A stretch of 6,314 nt of DNA from an uncultured Clostridia bacterium. Lineage in GTDB: Bacteria > Bacillota > Clostridia > TANB77 > CAG-508. The DNA is taken from positions 1 through 6,314 of the forward strand of contig CAKOYB010000021.1 in NCBI GenBank assembly GCA_934130435.1, given 5' to 3'. Positions 1 to 5,895 of the stretch are shown piece by piece. Positions within the stretch are counted from its first letter, which is position 1. Every line of letters starts with the position of its first letter. Below the pieces are notes generated by a model, which worked only from the letters and a program-made list of their open reading frames with translations, searched no databases and was not told the DNA's origin. Both the position numbers and the translations under genes were made by a program.

Positions 1-1427
1 ATTGATGATGTTATTGGTTTTGTATTAATTAAAGATTGTGGTGTTACTATATCTAAGTCTTGAATTGTCATTCTTTCACGAACAACTCTTTCTAGTCTTG
101 TTAAACCAATTCTAAATTGATTTTGTAGTAATTCTCCAACACATCTAACACGTCTATTTCCTAAATGATCTATGTCATCAACTTTTCCAATTCCATTATC
201 TAGGTTGAAAATATAATTAATTGATGCAATTATATCTTCGTTTGTTATATGTTTTGGAACCAATTCATCCATTCTTTCTTTAATTTCTTTTAAAAGATTT
301 TTTGGTTCTGTATTGTCTATAATATTTTTAAGTACTTCATAGTTAACATCTTCTTTTATTTTTAAGTCTTTAAAGTCTATGTCTAGAACTTTGTGAATGT
401 CAACTGTTCCATTTCCAATTACTCTAACTTTTTTATCATTTAGTTTAATATCTACAATATTAATTCCAGCATTTTTTATTTCTTCTGCTAACTCTTTTGT
501 TATTACTTCATCTTTTTGTACAAGAACTTCACCTGTTTCTGGATCTATTATGTCGTTAAAAGCTATTTGGTTTGCAATTCTTGTTGCAATAGATAATTTT
601 TGGTTAAATTTATATCTACCAACTCTTGCTAAATCATATCTTCTAGGATCAAATAGTAAACCATTAAATAAATTCCTTGCTGCATCTGCTGTTGGTAATT
701 CTCCTGGTCTTAATTTTTTGTATATTTCTATTAATGCTTCGTCTTGAGTTTTTATAGTGTCTTTTTGAATAGTTGCTAATAATTTTGGTTCATCTCCAAA
801 TAATTCTACCATTTGTTCATCATTAACTATTCCTATTGCTCTTAATAGCATTGTTACAGGTATTTTTCTTGTTCTATCAACTCTTGCATAGAACACGTCA
901 TTTGCATCAGTTTCATATTCTATCCATGCACCTCTAATTGGCATAACTGTTGATGTAAATAATTTTTTTCCTGTTTTATCGTATGTAAATGCATAATAGC
1001 AACCTGGAGAACGAACTAATTGGCTTACTACTACTCTCTCTGCTCCATTTATAACAAATGTTCCTGTATCTGTCATAAGTGGAAAATCTCCTAAATAGAT
1101 TTCTTGTTCCTTAATTTCTCCTGTTTCTTTGTTTATAAGTCTAACTTTAACGTGTAATCTTGTTGCATATGTTGTGTCTCTTTCTTTTGCTTCTTCAATA
1201 GAATATTTTGTTTTTTCTTCCATAAAGTAATCAAAAAACTCTAATATTAGATTTCCAGAATAGTCAACTATAGGAGATATGTCTTTTAATACTTCCCCTA
1301 GACCTTCTTTAAGAAACCAATCATAAGAGTCTTTTTGTACTTTAATAAGATTTGGCATTTCTATGCTATCTTCTGTTTTTGCAAATGTCTTACGTACGCA
1401 TTTTTCGTGTTTGATATCTTTTACCAA
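1..1427 (-). CDS. rpoB: RNA polymerase beta subunit, N-terminal part (cut by window edge)
   Basis: The gene encodes the beta subunit of DNA-dependent RNA polymerase, the large catalytic-core subunit that works with beta' in transcription. Reading the minus strand from 1427 gives 475 uninterrupted codons. Family-typical stretches are MPNLIKVQKDSYDWFLKEGL (residues 24-43), GDFPLMTDTGTFVINGAERV (about 113-132) followed by VVSQLVRSPG, a RPGELPTADAARNLF segment, YDLARVGRYKFN, and near the edge ERMTIQDLDIVTPQSLINTK. A complete beta subunit is about 1,150-1,250 residues, so roughly the first 40% is present; by comparison with known RpoB the rifampicin cluster (FFGSSQLSQFMDQ region) should begin just outside. 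TTG at 1427 is preferred as start because AGGGG lies 8 nt upstream; the in-frame GTG at 1436 lies inside that Shine-Dalgarno site. The gene has its own promoter and long leader and is not directly preceded by rplL. Identity is very secure; the start codon is less so. Confidence 0.97.
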   Translation of the reverse strand, partial: MVKDIKHEKCVRKTFAKTEDSIEMPNLIKVQKDSYDWFLKEGLGEVLKDISPIVDYSGNLILEFFDYFMEEKTKYSIEEAKERDTTYATRLHVKVRLINKETGEIKEQEIYLGDFPLMTDTGTFVINGAERVVVSQLVRSPGCYYAFTYDKTGKKLFTSTVMPIRGAWIEYETDANDVFYARVDRTRKIPVTMLLRAIGIVNDEQMVELFGDEPKLLATIQKDTIKTQDEALIEIYKKLRPGELPTADAARNLFNGLLFDPRRYDLARVGRYKFNQKLSIATRIANQIAFNDIIDPETGEVLVQKDEVITKELAEEIKNAGINIVDIKLNDKKVRVIGNGTVDIHKVLDIDFKDLKIKEDVNYEVLKNIIDNTEPKNLLKEIKERMDELVPKHITNEDIIASINYIFNLDNGIGKVDDIDHLGNRRVRCVGELLQNQFRIGLTRLERVVRERMTIQDLDIVTPQSLINTKPITSS

Positions 1428-1431
1428 ACTA

Positions 1432-1440
1432 ATCACCCCT
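1432..1440 (-). promoter_or_regulatory. Ribosome binding site of rpoB, decides a TTG start
   Basis: The minus strand reads AGGGGTGAT, a good match to the 16S rRNA anti-Shine-Dalgarno sequence. It ends 4 nt before TTG at 1427 (8 nt from the AGGGG core). The in-frame GTG at 1436-1434 is part of the site itself and so is an unlikely start. Confidence 0.75.
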
Positions 1441-1596
1441 ATTTTTAAATTAGCAGGTTATAGTTTTGCTTTTTTAAAAGTCCCTCTTAAAATATAAGGT
1501 ATCTACAAGGTTTATTCAGCCCTGCCTAAACTAAAAAACCAAATATACTTTCTTATATTTAATTCCTCTTTTAAAAAATGAAGTAATAATTTGGGC

Positions 1597-1639
1597 AATA
1601 AAAATACATGTCGATAAACTCTCTTTTTATCAACATATA
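1597..1639 (-). terminator. Candidate attenuator hairpin in the rpoB leader
   Basis: On the minus strand TATATGTTGATAAA (1639-1626) pairs over 14 positions with TTTATCGACATGTA (1618-1605) around a 7-nt loop AAGAGAG. It is followed at once by UUUUUAUU (1604-1597). Two of the pairs are G-U, which pair only in the minus-strand RNA; on the plus strand they become C-A mismatches. The stem is AU-rich, so termination would be weak or conditional, which suits attenuation better than a full stop. Function is inferred. Confidence 0.4.
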
Positions 1640-1652
1640 ATTATCATATTTT

Positions 1653-1684
1653 TTAAAAAACTTTTAGCGCTTTTAGTTTTTTAA
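1653..1684 (-). repeat. Stem-loop near the 5' end of the rpoB leader
   Basis: TTAAAAAACT and AGTTTTTTAA form a perfect 10-bp inverted repeat around a 12-nt loop that itself contains the palindrome AGCGCT. It lies about 25 nt after the predicted transcription start. There is no clean U-run after it on the minus strand, so it looks less like a terminator than the next hairpin. It may stabilise the mRNA 5' end or have a regulatory role. The DNA symmetry is certain; the role is not. Confidence 0.5.
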
Positions 1685-1716
1685 TTTTAATCACCCTTCT
1701 CATTTACAATAGAATT

Positions 1717-1745
1717 ATTATATAGTCTTTAAGTAAAGTTGTCAA
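1717..1745 (-). promoter_or_regulatory. Consensus sigma-A promoter of rpoB
   Basis: On the minus strand TTGACA (1745-1740) is followed after exactly 17 nt by TATAAT (1722-1717). Both boxes match the housekeeping consensus at all six positions, so a strong constitutive promoter is expected. Transcription would begin near 1710, about 280 nt before rpoB. Confidence 0.9.
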
Positions 1746-1847
1746 GCTTTTTAGCCAAAAAAGTAAAAAATGATTTCTTGAATTTACTTGGATTTGTTCA
1801 ATTTTAAAAAATTAAAAGCAACTGTAAATAAATGCTAAGTTATTCTT

Positions 1848-1897
1848 ATTTTTAAGTGGCTTTGCCACATGTGCATTTCACTTTGCAAATATGTGCA
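1848..1897 (-). repeat. Small GC-richer repeat patch with hairpin
   Basis: This intergenic patch stands out from its AT-rich surroundings. GTGGC-TTT-GCCAC (1856-1868) is a 5-bp hairpin. TTTGCCACATGTGCA (1861-1875) and TTTGCAAATATGTGCA (1882-1897) are imperfect direct repeats about 21 bp apart, sharing ATGTGCA. Strand is nominal. It could be a copy of a genome-wide intergenic palindromic repeat or the remnant of a small element; the window alone cannot tell. Confidence 0.4.
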
Positions 1898-1915
1898 GCC
1901 TAATGTAACTAAACC

Positions 1916-1957
1916 TTATTGTATACGTAAAAATCTTCGATTTTTCTTATACAATAA
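1916..1957 (-). repeat. Two-part inverted repeat downstream of the ABC operon terminator
   Basis: TTATTGTATA (1916-1925) is the exact reverse complement of TATACAATAA (1948-1957). Nested inside, AAAAATC (1929-1935) pairs with GATTTTT (1939-1945) around a 3-nt loop, with a small internal loop between the two stems. It overlaps the U-tract of the upstream terminator. Neither strand shows a convincing U-run of its own after this structure, so it is listed as a repeat rather than a second terminator. Strand is nominal. Confidence 0.5.
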
Positions 1958-1999
1958 AAAAGGCTATATATTTACTTTAACTAATAAATATATAACCTT
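1951..1999 (-). terminator. Intrinsic terminator of the ABC exporter operon
   Basis: On the minus strand AAGGTTATATATTTA (1999-1985) and TAAATATATAGCCTT (1974-1960) form a 15-bp stem with one G-U pair and a 10-nt loop, followed by TTTTATTGT. It begins 87 nt after the permease stop codon in the direction of transcription. The G-U pair and U-run both fit minus-strand termination. It separates the exporter operon from rpoB. Confidence 0.8.
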
Positions 2000-2085
2000 C
2001 TAGTTATTCATATTTTATTTAAGTTTGTAGGAAACCTGTTACTTTTGACTTGTTTTTGTGTCAAAGTTCTCCATCCCTACTGACA

Positions 2086-4002
2086 TTATAATGGTAAATC
2101 TTTTCTATCAAATTTTAATATACCAATTATATAACATATAATTCCTATTGCAAATAAGAATACTACTCCTTTTATCCATTCTAGTGTTCCATCTATAATT
2201 GATGTTACATTAAAGAATGATATTATTGATGCATAATTGAAATAATTCATTGCTTCTATTCTTATTGCAGATGGAATAACTTTTTCTCCAAATAGTCCCA
2301 GTATTGAGCATACTAAGAAGAACATTGTTATTCCTCCACCAACACTTAGTGAATTCTTTTCTCTGTTGAAAATTGCAGAGGCTAAATAGCAGATTCCACT
2401 TATTGCAAAAATAACAAAGAATGCACATACACTAAATAATATTATTTGTTTTGCTGTAATTGTAAATAGTTCATTTGTAACAAAGTTTGTGCATATTGCT
2501 CCTGAAATTCCTACAAGTAAGTACATTAAAAATACTGAGAAAATCAAGTATATCATTTGTGTAAAGGCTACTTTAAATCTTCTAGTTGGTGTTGATAAAA
2601 CATATGCCATTGATCCTGAGTCTACTTGACCTGCTAGTAAGTTATTTGCTGTCATTATTACAAATATCATTGGAAGTAATAGTCCTGCAATTCTAAATAA
2701 AATATTTCCAATTACTAAAGCATAAATATTTAGGTCTTTTATTTCTGTTATTGCACTTCCAACTTCTTCTGGTAGTTGTTCTATTAAGCTTTTTGATATT
2801 TCATCACTAGCATCTTGTTTTGAATATCCGCTTTCAACCTTTGAGTCATATTCGCTTATTGCAGACATTGCAACACTTTTAGCTAGTTTTGAATCGTCTT
2901 CGCTATTTTCTTTTATTGCTTCATCATATACAGAATTTGCAACAAACTCCTTTGCCAATTTCATTAACGTTTCTTCGTCTGTTTTCTTGTTTTCTTTATA
3001 TCTATTAATAATTTTCTCTGCTTCTGCTTGAGTTTTATTAGCTGTTTCTTCATCTTTTCCTTGTTCTATTGATTTATCATATATAGTATCTAGTATTTTT
3101 GTCTGTATAGTTTTCTCTGCTTCTGTTTTTAATTTTGCTTTACTTGATTTTAATGTTTTTTCAGATGACTCAAGTTTTTTCTTTGAACTGCTAATTTGTG
3201 TTTCAGCAACTTTTATTTTACTTTGTCCAGATGATAAACCATTATTAATTTGAGATATCCCTGACTTAACCTGAGATAATTTTGATTTAGCATCTTTTAT
3301 TCCTGCCTCGTATTGAGAAATTCCCGCTTCAATTTGTGCTTTTTGTGTTTCTAATGTTTTTAATTTGCTTTCTAATGCTGCTTTAGTTTCTTCGTTTGGT
3401 GCTTGTTCAATTCCTGCTTTTACTTGAGCTATTCCTGCATTTACTTGTTTCTGCTTACTTTTTAAATCTTCTAGTTCCTTTTCTGATTTTGATATTCCAT
3501 CTTCTAATAACCCTTTTTGTTCATTTAAAGTTTTTAATTTTGCTGTATATTCATTTTTACTTATGGTATATGTTTTTTTGCTGCTTTCTAACTTTGCTTC
3601 TCCTGATGATATTTGATTTTTAGCTGTTGAAATTTTACTTTCTCCATTTTTTATTTTTTGTATTGCAGTTTTAAAATCTTCTGATAAAGAATCAATTTCA
3701 CTTTCTGATGCTTTTCCATCTACAGCCCTATTTACTATGTCTACATTTTCTTTATAATTATCTAAAACTTCATTATACATATCGAATGTTTTTTGATAGC
3801 CATCTATAGCTGTACTTTGTATTTGAGATTGCTTATCTGAGTCTTCAAATAGCTTTTCAAGAGATACTCTTATTTCTCCAACTTTTAAATTTCCTAATAT
3901 TAGGATAACAACTGCTACTATAAAACATGATGCAAATGTTACTATTAACCATCTTGTAAAATTTGCTTTTATTGATTGTTTAAATAAAGGCCAACTAATC
4001 AT
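2086..4002 (-). CDS. ABC-2 type exporter permease with long extracytoplasmic coiled coil
   Basis: This is the membrane subunit of the exporter encoded with the two upstream ATPases; the substrate is unknown. With ATG at 4002 the protein has 638 residues. TM1 is at about 19-38 (LIVTFASCFIVAVVILILG). Residues about 45-300 are a Lys/Ser/Glu/Gln-rich heptad coiled coil with runs such as NAGIAQV-KAGIEQA and EAGISQY-EAGIKDA. A further charged helical part reaches about 422. Five more segments follow at about 426-450, 480-503, 518-542, 552-570 and 608-629. The loop GQVDSGSMAYVLSTPTRR after TM2 is typical of ABC-2 permeases. Ordinary ABC-2 permeases are much shorter, so the roughly 385-residue TM1-TM2 insert is the odd feature; topology and repeats recall YhgE/Pip and EsaA proteins. 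An upstream in-frame ATG at 4026 would add 8 residues (MPKKEEKK), but AAGGAGG sits 8 nt before 4002. The start overlaps the ATPase stop by 8 nt (ATGATTAG). Fold class is secure; transport role is inferred. Confidence 0.9.
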   Translation of the reverse strand: MISWPLFKQSIKANFTRWLIVTFASCFIVAVVILILGNLKVGEIRVSLEKLFEDSDKQSQIQSTAIDGYQKTFDMYNEVLDNYKENVDIVNRAVDGKASESEIDSLSEDFKTAIQKIKNGESKISTAKNQISSGEAKLESSKKTYTISKNEYTAKLKTLNEQKGLLEDGISKSEKELEDLKSKQKQVNAGIAQVKAGIEQAPNEETKAALESKLKTLETQKAQIEAGISQYEAGIKDAKSKLSQVKSGISQINNGLSSGQSKIKVAETQISSSKKKLESSEKTLKSSKAKLKTEAEKTIQTKILDTIYDKSIEQGKDEETANKTQAEAEKIINRYKENKKTDEETLMKLAKEFVANSVYDEAIKENSEDDSKLAKSVAMSAISEYDSKVESGYSKQDASDEISKSLIEQLPEEVGSAITEIKDLNIYALVIGNILFRIAGLLLPMIFVIMTANNLLAGQVDSGSMAYVLSTPTRRFKVAFTQMIYLIFSVFLMYLLVGISGAICTNFVTNELFTITAKQIILFSVCAFFVIFAISGICYLASAIFNREKNSLSVGGGITMFFLVCSILGLFGEKVIPSAIRIEAMNYFNYASIISFFNVTSIIDGTLEWIKGVVFLFAIGIICYIIGILKFDRKDLPL

Positions 4003-4915
4003 TTTCTTTTCCTCCTTTTTTGGCATTTCTATTTAACACTTCTTTAAAATACATTTCCAAATTATAATCTACTTCTCTAAAAAACTTTACATTATATTTT
4101 GATAATTTTTTTAAAAAACTTTGAATTTTTTCTTTTGGTAATTTTACAGTTACTTGATTGTATTCTTCTTGAATTCTATTTATTTCATATTGATTTTCTT
4201 TTATAAAACTTGTGTATTCATCTTTTGACTCGAATTCAACTTTATAAAGTCTCCAATCAACATTTTTTATTTCTTTCATATTTGCTATATCAAGTATTCT
4301 TCCGTTTACAATTAATCCAACCTTATCAGAGTATTCTTCTAATTCCTCATACATATGACTACTCATTAATATTGTTTTGCCTTTTTTATGTTCTTCTGCA
4401 ACAAGTTCCATAAAACTTGCTCTCATTAATGGATCAAGTCCTGTTGTTGGTTCATCAAAAAGTAAAATTTCTGGATTATGCATTAATGCCAAAACAATTG
4501 ATAACTTTTGTTTCATTCCTTTACTCATTGAACGTGGATTTCCTCTTACATCTAATTGTAATTTTTTTATTAACATGTTAGCATATGATAAATCTTTTAC
4601 TCCCAAAAATTCTGCTTGTGATTTTATTACATCACTTCCAGAATTCAAATCTGGAAATGCTATTTCTCCTGGAATATATCCTATTCTTTTCATAAGTTGA
4701 TCTGATTTTTTCCAAGGATCCATTCCATCTATCCTAACAGTTCCTGAGTCTGGTTTAATAAAGCCTAATAAATGCCTTATAGTTGTTGTTTTTCCAGCTC
4801 CATTTGTTCCAACATATCCAAACATTTCTCCTTTTTCAATGTTAAAACTGACATCAAATATTCCTTTTCCATCCTTATAATCTTTTGTTAGATGATTTAT
4901 TTCTATTAAACTCAT
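3995..4915 (-). CDS. ABC transporter ATP-binding protein (second ATPase of the exporter)
   Basis: A 306-residue cytoplasmic ATPase that should bind the permease encoded just downstream and drive export by ATP hydrolysis. Motifs are in order: Walker A GTNGAGKT (36-43), the Q-loop region as IGYIPGEIAFP (78-88) without the usual glutamine, a degenerate signature SMSKGMKQK (129-137), Walker B LLFDEP (151-156) with catalytic Glu155, D-loop TGLD (158-161) and switch His187 in LMSSH. A C-terminal extension of about 90 residues follows the core, as in many ABC-2 drug or peptide exporter ATPases. Every motif falls at the same residue number as in the upstream ATPase, so the two are probably duplicates that now form a heterodimer. 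ATG 4915 overlaps the upstream stop by 1 nt (TAATG), and GAGGTG (4926-4921) lies 5 nt before it. Substrate cannot be read from the ATPase. Confidence 0.95.
   Translation of the reverse strand: MSLIEINHLTKDYKDGKGIFDVSFNIEKGEMFGYVGTNGAGKTTTIRHLLGFIKPDSGTVRIDGMDPWKKSDQLMKRIGYIPGEIAFPDLNSGSDVIKSQAEFLGVKDLSYANMLIKKLQLDVRGNPRSMSKGMKQKLSIVLALMHNPEILLFDEPTTGLDPLMRASFMELVAEEHKKGKTILMSSHMYEELEEYSDKVGLIVNGRILDIANMKEIKNVDWRLYKVEFESKDEYTSFIKENQYEINRIQEEYNQVTVKLPKEKIQSFLKKLSKYNVKFFREVDYNLEMYFKEVLNRNAKKGGKEND
4011..4017 (-). promoter_or_regulatory. Ribosome binding site that sets the permease start at 4002
   Basis: The minus strand reads AAGGAGG, 8 nt before ATG 4002-4000. The upstream in-frame ATG at 4026 has no comparable site (the sequence before it is GTGTTAAATAGAA). 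The site lies inside the last codons of the preceding ATPase gene, which fits translational coupling. Confidence 0.8.
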
Positions 4916-5823
4916 TATTTCACCTCACCATATGTTCTGTCTTCTTTGTAGAATTTCATAAAGTAATCTTGTAATGAAATTTTATCTTCCGTAAAATCTT
5001 TTAATTGAATTTTTGAAATTTCTCTCAAAAACTCATTTGTATAATCTTCGTTAACTTTTGCTACTATTTCATTTCCTTTTGATTCAATTATCTCAAAGTT
5101 TTTATTTTCCTTTAATTTCTCTGCATCTTGTTTATTATTAAATTCTACTCGATATACCTTTATTTTATTATGCTTTAAGTCGCTAGTAACAAAGTTGTCT
5201 ACTATTTTTCCATCTTTGATTATAGCAATTTTATCACAAGTTGCATCAACTTCTGAAAAAATATGACTTGATAACAAAATCGTTTTTCCTCTTTTCTTTT
5301 CATTAATTATATAATTAATGAAAACCTCTTGCATTACTGGATCCAGCCCACTTGTAGGTTCATCTAAAATTAAAATATCTGGGTCATGCATAAATGCTGC
5401 AACTACTGCTAATTTTCTTTTCTGTCCAAGACTCATCTTTTTTGTTTCCCCTGATGGGTCTAGTTTAAACATTTCTATTAGTTCTTTAGTTAATTTGTCG
5501 CTTTCCATGTGTCTTAGTTTTTTCATCATGTTTAGAAATTCTGTTCCTGTTAATCCTTCTGGCAAAGCAACTTCTCCTGGCAGATATCCTACTTTGTCTA
5601 AAATTTCGTAATGATATTTAAATGTGTTTTTGTCGTTTATTTTTGTAAATCCTGAATCTGGTTTTGAAAATCCCATTAAGTGTCTAATTGTTGTACTCTT
5701 TCCTGCTCCATTTGGTCCTAGAAATCCAAAAACCTCACCTTTTTCTATCGAAAAATTAACGTCAAAAACTCCTCTTCCTAGCCCATAGTCTTTAGTTAAA
5801 TGTTCAACTGAAACTACACTCAT
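4915..5823 (-). CDS. ABC transporter ATP-binding protein (first ATPase of the exporter)
   Basis: A 302-residue cytoplasmic ATPase and first gene of the three-gene exporter operon. It has Walker A GPNGAGKS (36-43), Q-loop region VGYLPGEVALP (78-88) without the usual glutamine, signature KMSLGQKRK (129-137), Walker B LILDEP (151-156) with catalytic Glu155, D-loop SGLD (158-161) and switch His187 in LLSSH. All hydrolysis residues are present, so it should be active. The C-terminal 90-odd residues after the core differ from the partner ATPase, which suits two non-identical subunits serving one permease. The GYLPGE form of the Q-loop is one I associate with a subgroup of ABC-2 antibiotic or peptide exporter ATPases; that is memory of the family, not a search result. 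ATG 5823 is supported by AAAGGAG (5839-5833), 9 nt upstream of the start. A promoter lies about 45-70 bp upstream. Confidence 0.95.
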   Translation of the reverse strand: MSVVSVEHLTKDYGLGRGVFDVNFSIEKGEVFGFLGPNGAGKSTTIRHLMGFSKPDSGFTKINDKNTFKYHYEILDKVGYLPGEVALPEGLTGTEFLNMMKKLRHMESDKLTKELIEMFKLDPSGETKKMSLGQKRKLAVVAAFMHDPDILILDEPTSGLDPVMQEVFINYIINEKKRGKTILLSSHIFSEVDATCDKIAIIKDGKIVDNFVTSDLKHNKIKVYRVEFNNKQDAEKLKENKNFEIIESKGNEIVAKVNEDYTNEFLREISKIQLKDFTEDKISLQDYFMKFYKEDRTYGEVK

Positions 5824-5860
5824 AGTTTTTAACTCCTTTACATGATTTTTAAAAATATAA

Positions 5861-5872
5861 TATACTAGTATA
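5861..5872. promoter_or_regulatory. Perfect 12-bp palindrome over the ABC operon -10 box
   Basis: TATACTAGTATA is its own reverse complement, and its right half is the -10 box of the exporter promoter read on the minus strand. A dimeric repressor bound here would block the promoter, a common arrangement for exporter operons. AT-rich palindromes also arise by chance, so an operator role is only suggested. Confidence 0.35.
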
Positions 5873-5895
5873 ACATGCTTTTATAAAAATGTTAA
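5867..5895 (-). promoter_or_regulatory. Sigma-A promoter of the ABC exporter operon
   Basis: On the minus strand TTAACA (5895-5890) is followed after 17 nt by TATACT (5872-5867), each matching consensus at five of six positions. A TG one base before the -10 (TGTTATACT) makes it an extended -10 promoter. Transcription would start near 5860, giving a short leader of about 37 nt before the first ATPase gene. Confidence 0.75.

Larger units (their letters stand above)
1428..1710 (-). promoter_or_regulatory. Long structured 5' leader of rpoB mRNA
   Basis: From the expected transcription start near 1710 to the rpoB start is about 280 nt without a convincing gene. It contains three structures: a 10-bp stem-loop (1653-1684), a 14-bp stem followed by a U-rich run (1597-1639), and a possible long-range pairing of the minus-strand copy of 1521-1529 (TTAGGCAGG) with that of 1450-1457 (CCTGCTAA), with one bulged base. 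The TTAGGCAGG arm can alternatively fold locally, GTTTAG with CTGAATAAAC. Mutually exclusive folds suggest an attenuator or autoregulatory leader. I do not recognise a named Rfam family; a relation to ribosomal-protein leaders is only a possibility. Confidence 0.45.

Noticed and set aside
397..747. 116-codon plus-strand open frame
   Set aside because: It lies antisense inside rpoB, has hydrophobic low-complexity sequence and no ribosome binding site; the rpoB reading is conserved.
1571..1636. 21-codon minus-strand frame in the rpoB leader (MLIKREFIDMYFY...)
   Set aside because: No Shine-Dalgarno site precedes its ATG, and it coincides with the attenuator-like hairpin.
2041..2067. Hairpin ACTTTGAC/GTCAAAAGT just after the permease stop
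   Set aside because: Weak stem with one bulge and no U-run; the strong terminator 40 nt further on explains transcription end better.
2210..2428. 72-codon minus-strand frame within the permease
   Set aside because: It overlaps the conserved C-terminal membrane segments in another frame, is Cys/Asn/Leu rich, and has no start signal.
3396..3623. 75-codon plus-strand frame, Leu/Phe rich, membrane-like
   Set aside because: It is the reverse reading of the Lys/Glu/Ser-rich coiled coil of the permease, which naturally gives Leu/Phe codons.
4210..5611. Several 67-107 codon plus-strand frames inside the two ATPase genes
   Set aside because: They are antisense to conserved ATPase motifs, and two of them (in both ATPase genes) look alike only because the ATPases are paralogues.
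5845..5856. Palindrome ATTTTTAAAAAT in the exporter leader
   Set aside because: Simple A/T run symmetry is expected by chance in such AT-rich DNA.
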